Source: Phaeosaccion multiseriatum | Lineage: Eukaryota; Ochrophyta, other classes | Assembly: GCA_965112735.1 (NCBI GenBank) | Contig: OZ218952.1 | Span: forward strand, 1,984,001-2,048,000 | Reading direction: 5' to 3' | DNA: 64,000 nt | Shown: positions 11,801 through 21,686 of the stretch, piece by piece | How positions within the stretch are numbered: the first letter of the stretch is position 1 | How the letters are laid out: each line of letters begins with the position of its first letter | Notes under the pieces: model-generated | What the model saw: only the letters and a program-made list of their open reading frames with translations | What the model was told of the DNA's origin: nothing | The model's database searches: none | Translations under genes and position numbers: made by a program

Positions 11801-12143
11801 TTCCTTCCTTCCTTCCTTCCTTCCTTCCTTCCATCCTTCCTTCCTTCCTTCCTTCCTTCCTTCCTTCCTTCCTTCCTTCCTTCCTTCCTTCCTTCCTTCC
11901 TTCCTTCCTTCCTTTCATCCTTCCTTCCTTCCTTCCTTCCTTCGTGCTTCCCTCCCTCCCTCCTTCTCTTCCTTCCTCCCTCCCTCCCTTCGTCCCTCCC
12001 TCCCTCCCTCCCTCCCTCCCTCCGTCCCTCCCTCCCTCCCTCCCTCCCTCCCTCCCTCCCTCCCTCCCTCCCTCCCTCCCTCCCTCCCTCCCTCCCTCCC
12101 TCCCTCCCTCCCTCCCTTCCTCCCTCCCCCCCCCCCTCCCTCC
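8833..12143. repeat. (CCTT)n/(CCCT)n pyrimidine satellite, right block
   Basis: About 3.3 kb continuing the left satellite. The marker TTCGTGCTTCCC recurs at 8942, 9962, 10670, 11126, 11377, 11497 and 11941. The block after 11497 is repeated almost base for base after 11941 (period 444), so segments of hundreds of bp have been duplicated within the array. All frames are open for long distances only because the repeat lacks stops. Confidence 0.98.
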
Positions 12144-12542
12144 TGTGGGGCCGGTACCTCCCTCGATTATGAAGAGGAAGGTACCCCCAAGCTGAGCGCT
12201 CCGTTCCGGGCCCAAGAGGGGAGAGATAAGAGTCCAATGCTGACACCAAGTGTATTAATGACTAGGGCTATCCCACCCTAAGACCCTGGACAGCTCCCTT
12301 TATGTGGGGCCGGTACCTCCCTCGATTATGAAGGGGAAGGTACCCCCAAGGTGAGCGCTCCGTTCCGGGCCCAAGAGGGGAGAGATAAGAGTCCAATGCT
12401 GACACCAAGTGTATTAATGACTAGGGCTATCCCACCCTAAGACCCTGGACAGCTCCCTTGTTTAAGGAAGCAATCCAATTGGTCTTTACGGGTTCAGGAG
12501 TGCGGAGGGGCCAACCAGGCCTCAAAAGGCCGCGTCCCCACA
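12144..12542. mobile_element. Solo-LTR-like unit with tandemly duplicated left part
   Basis: Sequence beginning TGTGGGGCC at 12144 is repeated from 12303 (period 159). The second copy continues to GTCCCCACA at 12542, giving TGTGGGG...CCCCACA inverted ends typical of an LTR (240 bp from 12303). No internal region, polypurine tract or clear target duplication was found. It may be a solo LTR of a family unrelated to the 7377 element. Confidence 0.6.
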
Positions 12543-12605
12543 TCATTGACTTACTGTCCTGCCTACCTAATAATACGTAATTGAGCCTAACCCAGCTCCA
12601 CCACA

Positions 12606-12682
12606 GATCCCTCCCTCCCTCCCTCCCCCCCTCCCTCCCTCCCTCCCTCCCTCCCTCCCTCCCTCCCTCCCTCCCTTCCTTC
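12606..12682. repeat. Short (CCCT)n block
   Basis: Same pyrimidine repeat as the large arrays, 77 bp, between the solo-LTR-like unit and a GC-rich repeat. Confidence 0.95.
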
Positions 12683-12689
12683 AGCCTAG

Positions 12690-12804
12690 GGAGAAAAAAT
12701 GGCCGGCCTAGAGCGGCCAACGGCCGCCGGCCTAGGCCTAGAGCGGGCGTAGGCCGCTCGGCCTAGGGCCTAGAGCATAGGCTTCTAGGCCAGTCTGGAG
12801 CCGA
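12690..12804. repeat. GC-rich GGCCTAG palindromic repeat
   Basis: Reiterated GGCCTAGAGCGG/GGCCTAGG units, ending in TAGGCCAGTCTGGAGCCGA. The layout (an end sequence reiterated among GC palindromes) resembles the interiors of the three inverted-repeat elements in this window, but no left inverted repeat is visible. A related stretch occurs at 45396-45470. Confidence 0.6.
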
Positions 12805-12807
12805 TGG

Positions 12808-12840
12808 GTGAGAGAGAGAGAGAGAGAGAGGGAGGGAGGC

Positions 12841-12887
<47 letters not shown>

Positions 12888-12902
12888 GAGAGAGAGAGAG
12901 AT
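12808..12902. repeat. (GA)n repeat
   Basis: Interrupted GA repeat, followed after 13010 by A-rich runs. No coding region seen between 12543 and 13090. Confidence 0.9.
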
Positions 12903-13080
12903 GAGAGAGTGTCATGGTGAGGAGGAGGGGGGGCGTGGGCCCCAGCCAGGTGTGAGCACCTTTGAAGGGTCTCGGCCGCTGCGCCCTGAGGGCCTGAGGG
13001 GGGAGGGGACAAAAAAAAATAAAAAAAAAAAATCGCTACGTAAGCATTACATAAGGGCAAAAAAAAAGGCTTTTTGAGGT

Positions 13081-13088
13081 AAAAAAAA
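13081..13088 (-). terminator. Pol III terminator of tRNA-Ala
   Basis: Run of eight T on the sense strand starting 8 nt after the tRNA discriminator base, as expected for RNA polymerase III termination. Confidence 0.8.
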
Positions 13089-13096
13089 GTTCGAGT

Positions 13097-13181
13097 TGGA
13101 TCCGAAGGGATTTGAACCCTTGACATTGACGTGGTTAGTTGTTGTTGCTAACGGCACACTCTACCCCTGAGCTACGGACCC
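13097..13181 (-). tRNA. tRNA-Ala (AGC) with 13-nt intron
   Basis: The sense strand folds as a cloverleaf. Acceptor GGGTCCG pairs with CGGATCC with a G3-U70 pair, the alanine identity element; the discriminator is A. The D arm is GCTC/GAGT, the T arm AAGGG-TTCAAAT-CCCTT. The anticodon stem TGCCG/CGTCA has one C-U mismatch. The loop TTAGCA carries anticodon AGC; 13 extra bases follow position 37, the canonical place for a nuclear tRNA intron. A run of eight T follows the gene. The mismatch leaves some chance of a pseudogene. Confidence 0.85.
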
Positions 13182-13516
13182 AAGCTAAACAGCCAGGTTT
13201 ATTTGGCTCATGTCATGGGAGTAGGGGCTTCTTACGCTCTATGAACCCAAAAAACTCGACGTTACGCGTGCTCGCCTTTCCACAGTGCAATGTCTCCTCT
13301 ACAAGGACAGGGATCAGCAAAAGAGAAGAGCTGTGCATAGAGCATCATAGATCATAGAGGGAGCATTCATTGACTTATAGGAATCACCTAAGAATTACGT
13401 AATGTGTGTGTGTGTGCGGTGTCTGGGGCCCGCTTCGTTCGGGCCCTTTAGTCCCTCTCCCGGCCTAGGGGGAGTGCTGGTCCGAGAGCCACATCTGGTG
13501 GCTGCAGCTGACGAGG
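13182..13516. other. Spacer
   Basis: Upstream of the tRNA gene and left of the inverted-repeat element. I see no gene or clear repeat, apart from a short TGTGTGTG run near 13404. Confidence 0.5.
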
Positions 13517-14295
13517 TCGGCCCCTGACATGCTTCTGAGGCGACCCTGCTTCCTGCTTCTGGCCGGCGCCAGAGGGCCTGCTTCCTGCTTCTAGCCGGCC
13601 TGCTTCCTGCTTCTAAAACTGTCTCAACTGTCTCAGAGCCTGTAATCAGATAATCTTGTCCAGGGTCGACTCCCTCCCTCCCTCCCTCCCTCCCTCCCTC
13701 CCTCCCTCCCTCCCTCCCTCCCTCCCTCCCTCCCTCCCTCCCTCCCTCCCTCCCTCCCTCCCTCCCTCCCTCCCTCCCTCCCTCCCTCCCTCCCTCCCTC
13801 CCTCCCTCCCTCCCTCCCTCCCTCCCTCCCTCCCTCCCTCCCTCCCTCCCTCCCTCCCTCCCTCCCTCCCTCCCTCCCTCCCTCCCTCCCTCCCTCCCTC
13901 CCTCCCTCCCTCCCTCCCTCCCTCCCTCCCTCCCTCCCTCCCTCCCTCCCTCCCTCCCTCCCTCCCTCCCTCCCTCCCTCCCTCCCTCCCTCCCTCCCTC
14001 CCTCCCTCCCTCCCTCCCTCCCTCCCTCCCTCCCTCCCTCCCTCCCTCCCTCCCTCCCTCCCTCCCTCCCTCCCTCCCTCCCTCCCTCCCTCCCTCCCTC
14101 CCTCCCTCCCTCCCTCCCTCCCTCCCTCCCTCCCTCCCTCCCTCCCTCCCTCCCTCCCTCCCTCCCTCCCTCCCTCCCTCCCTCCCTCCCTCCCTCCCTC
14201 CCTCCCTCCCTCCCTTGCTTCCTGCTTCTGGCCGGAGCCAGCCGGCTGCTTCCTGCTTCTGGGCTGGCCTCTCTCAGAAGCATGTCAGGGGCCGA
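13517..14295. mobile_element. Inverted-repeat DNA element alpha, 779 bp
   Basis: Perfect 23-bp terminal inverted repeats (13517-13539 and 14273-14295, starting TCGGCCCCTGACATG) are bounded by a perfect 6-bp target duplication, ACGAGG, at 13511-13516 and 14296-14301. The interior has no transposase. It has units of CTGCTTCCTGCTTCT joined by GCCGGCGCC/GCCGGAGCCAGCCGG cores, then about 545 bp of pure (CCCT)n. At 13643-13667 it contains the end of a second element type (AATCTTGTCCAGGGTCGA), matching the element at 40598. Confidence 0.92.
13669..14213. repeat. Pure (CCCT)n array inside element alpha
   Basis: About 545 bp of uninterrupted CCCT units, the longest perfect block of this repeat in the window, contained within a transposed element. 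Confidence 0.97.
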
Positions 14296-14748
14296 ACGAG
14301 GCGTCGCAGCCTGGATAGCTAGGACGTGGCTCTTGGTGGTGGAGGAGCCGGTGAGTCCTGTGCGGGAGACGACGTGTTCAGCGAGGGCATGTAGGAGGGA
14401 TTGTGCCAGTGCGCCGAGGCGTCCATGGGTCTCGATGGCGAAGGTGGGTGAAGTGAACCAAGTCTCGCTCGTAGCTAGAGACGTGTTGCTTAGATGAGCG
14501 CGGAGAGACGTCTTGCTTCGGGATTCCCCGACACGTGCTGCGCCAGGCGCAGGAGGCCATCAAGAGAGCAGATACGGCACCACACCCCCTACAAAACCTT
14601 GGGTGGTTTGAGTTTCAGCTCGGGCTTCCGGCCATGAAACGGAAACTTTTGGCGGGCTCTCAACCTGCCCTCCTAGCTCCCCCGCGCTTTACAGTAACTC
14701 ATCAAGACGCTTTGCAAAAGAGTAGAATCATCATGTCTGCCTCATGTA

Positions 14749-17279
14749 ATGCGGGGGGGGGGCGTTGTAGACCTTTGCAACAGCGACGAGGAAGAAGCTG
14801 CTCTACGTGCAGCAGAGCAGCAGGAGCAGCAGCAGGAGTGTGTGGCAACAGCGGTCGTCAAAGAGGACATGTTCAGGGCCCATGAGGGACTTTTCCCCCC
14901 TTCTCCTGTTGCTGCTGTTGGTGGTGGTCCTGCGGCTGGGCAAAGGAGGGTTGGTGGAGAAGCAGCGACCCCTTCTCGGACTCCGCTTACCATTCGGGTA
15001 CGGGTGCCAGCGCCACCCGCCGTGGTAACAACAGCAATTTCTACTGCTACTGTCCCGACCACCGCTTCCTGCAATACGGGCCGCTTCTCACTTGAGCACC
15101 ATCTGTCTCTACCCCACGCGACGCATATCGTCAAGCAGCCTCCCGCGATGCCTCTGCTGGAGGCCGTCAAGGTAAGAGTGCAAAGATATCCTCTCTTTCT
15201 TTGCCTCTTTCCTCTCTAGTAGCCCACGCCCGGAGGCTCGCTACAACGCTTGCGCTTCTTTCTCCTTCCCGTAGTCAGTTCCTGTATGCTGCTCACTACC
15301 CTCGCCTCCCTCCGTCCCTCCCACCTGCACACACTCTCTCTCTCTCTCTCTCTCTCTGTGCTGTATAGCCCGGGACGGTCATCCTCTTCTACCCGACCGA
15401 GCCCATGACCAACCGGACCACCTCCAACTGCTACTCGACGTGGGCCAGCGGTAGCGAGCACATGCCTTGGTGGCGAGGCGCAGTCGTCATCAAAGCGTCT
15501 GACTCACCCCCTCACAGGTCCAAGAGATGTGCTTCGCATGCTTCGCAGGAGCCCTCCCTCCACATCAGCATGGTCTGGTGTGCGTTGGGTGATGACGGGG
15601 TAATGCGGCTGGGGGCGTCGTCGCTCCATGACCCTGTGTTAGAGGGCAGCCTCTGCTGGAGCGGGTACGGAAAGTACTGGACCTTACTACAGGGCACGGG
15701 AGATGCACATGTAGCTGGAGCAGCACCCCCTACCATCCTCAATCCTGTTGTGGGAGGAGGAGGAGGAGGAGGAGGCGACAGATGTGTGGATGGGAGTCTC
15801 GAAGGGAGGGTAATCAAGGTGGGGCGACGGGATTTCCTTGTGGATGCCGTGGCTGGGGCGATTGCCAATGTGGATGGCAGGTGGGTGACTGTTCGGCAGC
15901 TCCCCTCCAATCCGGCCACCAAGGAGGAAGACATGTTCCTTTTTTCTGCGCAGAGAGGGGAGACTTGGAGCATTCGTCCTGCACCGCCTTGTTCCCCTCC
16001 GGCCTCCTTCATCGTGGCCCCTGACACCAGTGCTGGTCTTCCGTCGGCCTCCAAGGTGCGGCCTTCGAGCTCGTCGGGAGGAGGAGGAGGGGAGGGGGGG
16101 GGGGTAGTGGTAGCATCACCATTACAAGCAGTAGTAGCAGCAGCAGGAGCAGGAGGCGGAGGCGGAGAAGGAGGAGCAAGAGCAGGGGGTGGCGAGGCAG
16201 TGGACGAGGGAGGCAGACCTTCCGCGAAGAGAAAGCTTGACCTCCGGAAAGAGGGCGAGGTGAAGAGGAGGAAGGAGGAGGGTAGACGTGGAGATGAAAG
16301 AAGGATCACCAGCGGCTCAACTGCTGCCAGCGCTTCCCCGCAAGCGGATGACACGTTGAGAGAGGGGAGCTCTTCAGCCGAACGCAAGCGGGCACGAAAG
16401 TCAAAGAGCAAGGACAAGAAGGACAAGAAGAAGGAGAAGGAGAGGAGGAAGAGAAGGAGGAGGAAGGAGATACAGAAGAAAGAGGATGAGGAGGCAAAGC
16501 AGGAGGAGGAGGAGGAGGAGGAGGAGGAGGAGGAGGTTGAGGAGGAGGAGGAGGAGGAGGAGGAGGAGGAGGAGGGCAACGCAGGACCGGCGAGACTGTC
16601 GGGCTCTTCGAGTAAGGCATCTTCTCGTCCTGGAACCGGGAGTCTTGCTGGCGTAGCAGCATCAGTAGCAGTTGGTGATCGGGCGGCAGCACCGAGAGCA
16701 GCGCCTGGACAGCAGGGAGCAAGGAGGGGGTCGGGGGCCAAAGGGTCACCCCCATCACCATTACGAGCACCAGCACTTGGTGATACATCAGAAGCAGCGG
16801 CACCAAAGGCAGCAACTGGGGCCAAAACCGATGCAGTTGCAAACTCTCGCAACGGAGGGTCTGGATGGCCGCCATCATCCTCCTCCTTCTCCCGTTGGAC
16901 GTCTGGGAGGGACTCCTCTTGCTCGGGCGGAGGAGCGTCGATGGCGCCCGCGGTGCCGGAGGATAGCTCCCCTGGCGCCGCCCCCGCTGAGCCCATTCCT
17001 GCGGCTGCGGCTGCTGCTCCTAGTACCACTCCTCTTCCTGCTACTACTGCTGCTGCTGCTGCTGCTGCTGGTGGTGGTGGTGGTGATGGTAGGGGTGGCG
17101 TTGCTCCGCTCGACAACGAAGCTCTGCAGAGGGCGTTTCGGTGGAACGATGCCCTTCAAACGAGGAGAATCACGCTGCGGCAGAGAGTCAAGGACGTTGC
17201 CCGCACCGGTGACGAGGCTCTCGTTCGCTCGCTGCGGAGCGAAATGCAGGCGTGCCTAGACAAGCTCATTCAGCTGTGA
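14749..17279 (+). CDS. Acidic/basic low-complexity protein, paralogue A
   Basis: Exons 14749-15171 and 15369-17279 join in phase 0 to give 777 residues. The N-terminus VVDLCNSDEEE is a hydrophobic-acidic motif of the kind that binds SUMO. After the intron comes a compact segment (PGTVILFYPTE, then WWRGAVVIKASDSPPHRSKR and LCWSGYGK) that is the best candidate for a folded domain. The rest is low complexity: Ser/Gly/Ala runs, a lysine/arginine-rich block (nuclear-localisation-like, nt 16400-16490) and a long Glu run. The C-terminal 60 residues (GGVAPLDNEA...) look helical. The gene at 36972-38985 (minus) has the same domain order and intron position. A run of ten G sits at the proposed start, so the first codons are uncertain. 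Probably nuclear; function unknown. Confidence 0.8.
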
Positions 17280-17895
17280 GATACTCTGTGCTGGGCGTGG
17301 GCGTGAGTGCGTGTGCGCGACCAGTGTCTTGCTTGTCTTCCGGGGTTTGCCTGCCTGCCACACGTGCTCATCAACACAGAGAGAAACTCTCATCGTATCG
17401 TAGGAGCCAACAAGGCGGATGGACAAGTCAGAAAGGAGAGCGTTTGCAGTCTGAACCAACGCCCTGAGGTTGGGCTACGTAAAACTGAAACTGACACTGA
17501 AACCCGCCCCCGGAGAGAGGCCGTTGCTCCCCCTTCACCCCCTGTGGTCGATGTGGAGTCTCATGTGGATGCTCCCCCTACGTCCCCATCGTGCCTCCGC
17601 TCGCTCCCCTTCGCCCGGTGGAGGCTTGCACCACTCCCTCCTCTGCTCACTGCACATTCCTCCCCCCCCGTTCCACATTTCTACCCTAGACATCGGACCT
17701 CAATGTCGACAGCCGCCTGCGCCATAACGAGCAGCTCCTCGCTCGATCAGTGTTTCTTTTTAGCAGCGAAGAAGCAAGGTGTGGATGAGCAGCAGAGACA
17801 CGAAACTTGAACTCAAACTGGATCTTTAGGGTGGCCGCCGGAACGCCCGATTGTGGAGAAATACAATCAGCACACAGAGAGAGAGAGAGAGCACC
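17280..17895. other. Spacer / putative promoter of the helicase gene
   Basis: No coding region seen. It contains the motif ACTGAAACTGACACTGAAA near 17484, which recurs at 61375, and ends in a GA repeat just before the helicase ATG. Confidence 0.5.
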
Positions 17896-20800
17896 ATGAG
17901 TAAGAAGCGGAAGTTGAGCGGGTGGGACGCCTTGCCGTGGACGCCTTTGGATGTATCCATGCATCGGGACGATGGGAAGTGGGAAGGTAGGGCACAGGGA
18001 GGATCGAGGGCCAGCAAGTTCCCGCCCCGCGGCCTGCTGCTGAGCTCCTCCGGCGTCCCGGCACCCCATAGAACCTTGTGTGAAGCTCAATCTGGTGTTT
18101 TTTTAGCCACGCGCTGGCTCCTTTCATTTTGCTGCTTGGGTTGCCGCCCTTCAATCCTTTCGCTGGAGCCTCCCCTCGCCTCCCCACCTCAATGCCCCCT
18201 CATTCATTCCGACTTCCCATGCCTGCCTTTGGGTGTCTACTTTGTCTCTCTCTTGGCGACGCAGGAGTGGGTGGGGAGGAGGAGGAGAGCTTCATGTGCA
18301 CGATGGATGTGGTGGACGGAAACGCCTTCTTGGTGGAGAAGGATAAGGCCGGAGGCATGACCATCAAGGTGGGTAGTGAGTAGAGGAAGGGGGGCAAGAG
18401 GGCTTGGTTGGCTTGATTGGAAACTCCTCGCTTGGTATGGGGCTGCGCTTTTCATGTTTCTCTCGCTGTCTTGTGTGTGTCTCTCTCTCCTTTGCACAGC
18501 GAACAGCACCGGCTCAGCTGAGCCACCAAGCGGAGGCTGCCCCTCAGACGAAGGGAAAGAGGGCCAGACAGGGGGTGGAGAAGGGCGGCGAGAAAGCCCC
18601 AGAGAAGCGAGAAGGGGGGGGGGCAGGGGCAGGGGCAGGGGCAGGGGCGAAGGCAGCGGAGGCTGAGGGCAGTGCAGCGGTAGGAGCAGGACTTGCCGCT
18701 GAAGGAGGGACGCACTTGAACTTGAACACACAGGAAGGCACGGAAGGCACCAAGAAGAAGAAAAGGAAGAAAAAGAGTAAGAAGCAGCGCGAAAAGCAGC
18801 AACAAGAGCAAGCAGCTTCCAAACAAGGCACTGAGGGCCCAAGCGGAGGTAGTGGCGCGACCGCTCCGAAGAAGAGCAAGAGGCGCAAGAGAGCGGCAGA
18901 CGCGATGGAAGGGGGGGCGAAAGGAGGACAGGAGCAAGGAGGGAAAAGCAATGAGGGCAAGAAGCAATGGCCAGACAGCAGCAGCTCTACCACGACAGCA
19001 GCTCAATGGGAGCTACCAGAGGCCGCGACCGCAGCCATGATGAACTGGACCTACCTAGGACTGGCGCTGCACCCCGCCCTACAGTTCCACTTGCACAGAC
19101 AGGGCTTCTTCACGCCAACACCCATCCAGCAGCAGACGCTGCCCAAGGCCATCGTGTCAAGGAAGGACATTGTGGCCGCTGCGCAGACTGGGTCAGGCAA
19201 GACGCTGGCCTACGGACTGCCCATTCTGCACGACGTGCTGAGTCGGAGGGACAAGAGAGAGCAGCCGCAAGACATTGCTGCTAGTCCTGCTAGTGCTGCG
19301 ACAGGAGGAGGAGGAGGAGGAGGAGGAGGAGGAGGAGGAGGAAGCAAAGACGGCAGCAGGGGTGGGGGGTTGCAGGCGCTAATCCTTTGCCCCACGCGCG
19401 AGCTTGCCCTGCAGGTGACCAAGCACCTCACGGCCGTGGTCATGGGCACAAAGATCAGGGTCGTCTCCGTCGTGGGGGGGCTCGCAGAGGTTGGTGGGTG
19501 GATAGGGTGTGAGGGGTTTTGAGTTTGGGGGTTGTGTGGTTGGTTGTGTGATTGGTTGTGTGATTGGTTGTGTGATTGGTTGTGTGATTGGTTGTGTGAT
19601 TGGTTGTGTGGTTGGTTGTGTGGTTGGTTGTGTGGTTGGTTGTGTGATTGGTTGTGTGGTTGGTTGTGTGGTTGGTTGTGTGGTTGGTTGTGTGGTTGGT
19701 TGTGTGAGTGGTTGTGTGATTGGTTGTGTGATTGGTTGTGTGGTTGGTTGTGTGGTTGGTTGTGTGATTTCCAATCCGCCCTCCCCTCCCCTCCCCTCCC
19801 TCCCTCCCTCCAGGTAAAGCAGCAGAGACAGCTCAAGGCCCGGCCGGAGGTGGTGGTGGGCACGCCGGGGCGGCTCTGGGAGATGATGGAGGAGCATCCA
19901 CACCTTAGGTGGGTGCGGGGTGTCAGGACAGAGGGGCGGGTACTACGTCAATGAGCGGGTGGGGGTCAGGACAGAGGGTGGTATTTCGTCAATGAGTGGG
20001 TGGGTGTCAGGACAGAGGGTGACTGGGTGGGTGGGGGGGTGGGGGGTGTCGGGATGGAGGGGGGGTATTATGTCAGTGAGTGGGTGGGTATCAGGACAGA
20101 GGGAGGATGGGTGGGTGGGTGGGTGTCAGGACAGAGGGAGGGTGGGAGAGTGGGTGGGTGTCAGGACAGAGGGAGGATGGGTGTGGTATCCATCGATGGT
20201 AGTCAATATTTGGGTTTGATCTGTCGTGCGTGCCAGGGCAGGAAGGTGTCAGTCCATCACCTTGTATTGTCGCATGCCCCACCAGGCATGCCCCACTACG
20301 TCCACCTCCAGTCTACCCACACTCCGCTGCTGCGTTTGCTCGATGGATTGATGGATCGATCCCAAGATCGATTGACTGCGACGAATCAAACACCCAATCG
20401 ACCAACTGCTCCCCCTCTTGTCGGTCTGTGACATCTGTGACGAAGAACTAACATCTGTACTTGTCCCTTTTTGTCCCAAAAACCTTGTTCTTTGTGGACC
20501 CGTGTAGGGACTTGTCCGAGCTTCGTTTCCTTGTGGTGGACGAAGCGGATAGGATGGTGGAGAAAGGCCATTATGCAGAGTTGGACAAGCTCTTTAGCAT
20601 GCTGGAGAAGGAGGTGGAGGAGGCGGAGGCGGGGGGAGGAGGGGGTGGGGGCGCGCCAGGGGGACGGGAAGGGAAGACGGGGGGGCGGGGTGGGGGGAGG
20701 AAGCACAGGAATGAGGCATGGATGGACGAGTGGATTTACACAGACGACGGACAGGGGGGCATGAAGTTTCAAGGAGAGATGATGGGAGCGGGGGGCGAGG

Positions 20801-21633
20801 AGGGGGAGGGAGAGGAGGAGGAGGAGGAGGAGGAGGAGGAGGGGGAGGGCAGAGATGGAGGCGGGGAAGGTGGGGATGAAGGTAGGGATGGAGGCGGCAG
20901 GAGGAAGAAGAAGGGCGGGAATCGGGGCAAGAAGGGCAAAGAGAAGAGCGCTGCAAAAGCCCAGGCCAAGGAGGGCGGGGCGGGGGGGCAGCAGCAGCAG
21001 CAGCAGCAGCATCAGCAGCAACAGCAGCAGAAGAGACAGACCTTTGTCTTCTCCGCCACACTCACCATGGAGGACTCGGGGCGGCAGCAGCAGGTGAGGA
21101 GTGAGGAGTGAGGGTGTGCCCTATTACATCCACTGCCATTCACCGCCATTCACTGCCATCCCATCCCGTTCTGCCCAGCACCTCCTCATCCTCCTCTACT
21201 CTTACTCAATGTCTCTGCGTGTCCACTACCTTGGTGTAGAAGAAGAAGCAGCAGCAGCGCATGGACAAGAAACGCTCCAAGCGAGGAGGAGAAGGCGAGG
21301 AGGCAGGGGCGGACAGCCTAGCCCTGCAGAGGGTCATCAACCGAGTGGGTATCCGCAACGATCGATGCGCCATCGTCGACCTCACAGGGCAGCAGCAGCA
21401 GCAGTTGGTGGTACAGCAGGCGGCGAGCGAGGGGGAAGGAGAAGAAGGAGGAGGAGCAGCAGCAGTTGGTGATACAGCAGCAGGTGCGCAGTACCAATGA
21501 TTGCAGTCCTGTACTCGGTACACGCATGTTATCTTTCTTATGCTGTCGTTCCTTGTCGGCCGGTAACCTTTGACTCTGTGTCTCTTTCTTCTTCCCTTTC
21601 CATGTCCTCCTCCTCCTCCTCCTCCTCCTCCTC

Positions 21634-21686
<53 letters not shown>

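Noticed and set aside
8697-12281. Open frames of more than 1000 codons on both strands (GRKEGRKE and LPSFLPSF proteins)
   Set aside because: They are translations of (CCTT)n/(CCCT)n, which has no stops in any frame; no splice or codon structure supports genes.
13097-13181. Class II tRNA (Ser or Leu) reading of the tRNA gene
   Set aside because: No long variable arm pairs, while G3-U70, the TTAGCA loop and a stem closing after a 13-nt intron fit alanine.
13633-14318. Gly-Arg-Glu and Pro-Ser-Leu open frames
   Set aside because: Artefacts of the pure (CCCT)n block inside element alpha.
15512-17116. 534-codon antisense frame over paralogue A
   Set aside because: The plus-strand frame has a paralogue with the same intron position; the antisense frame mirrors its Glu and Gly runs.
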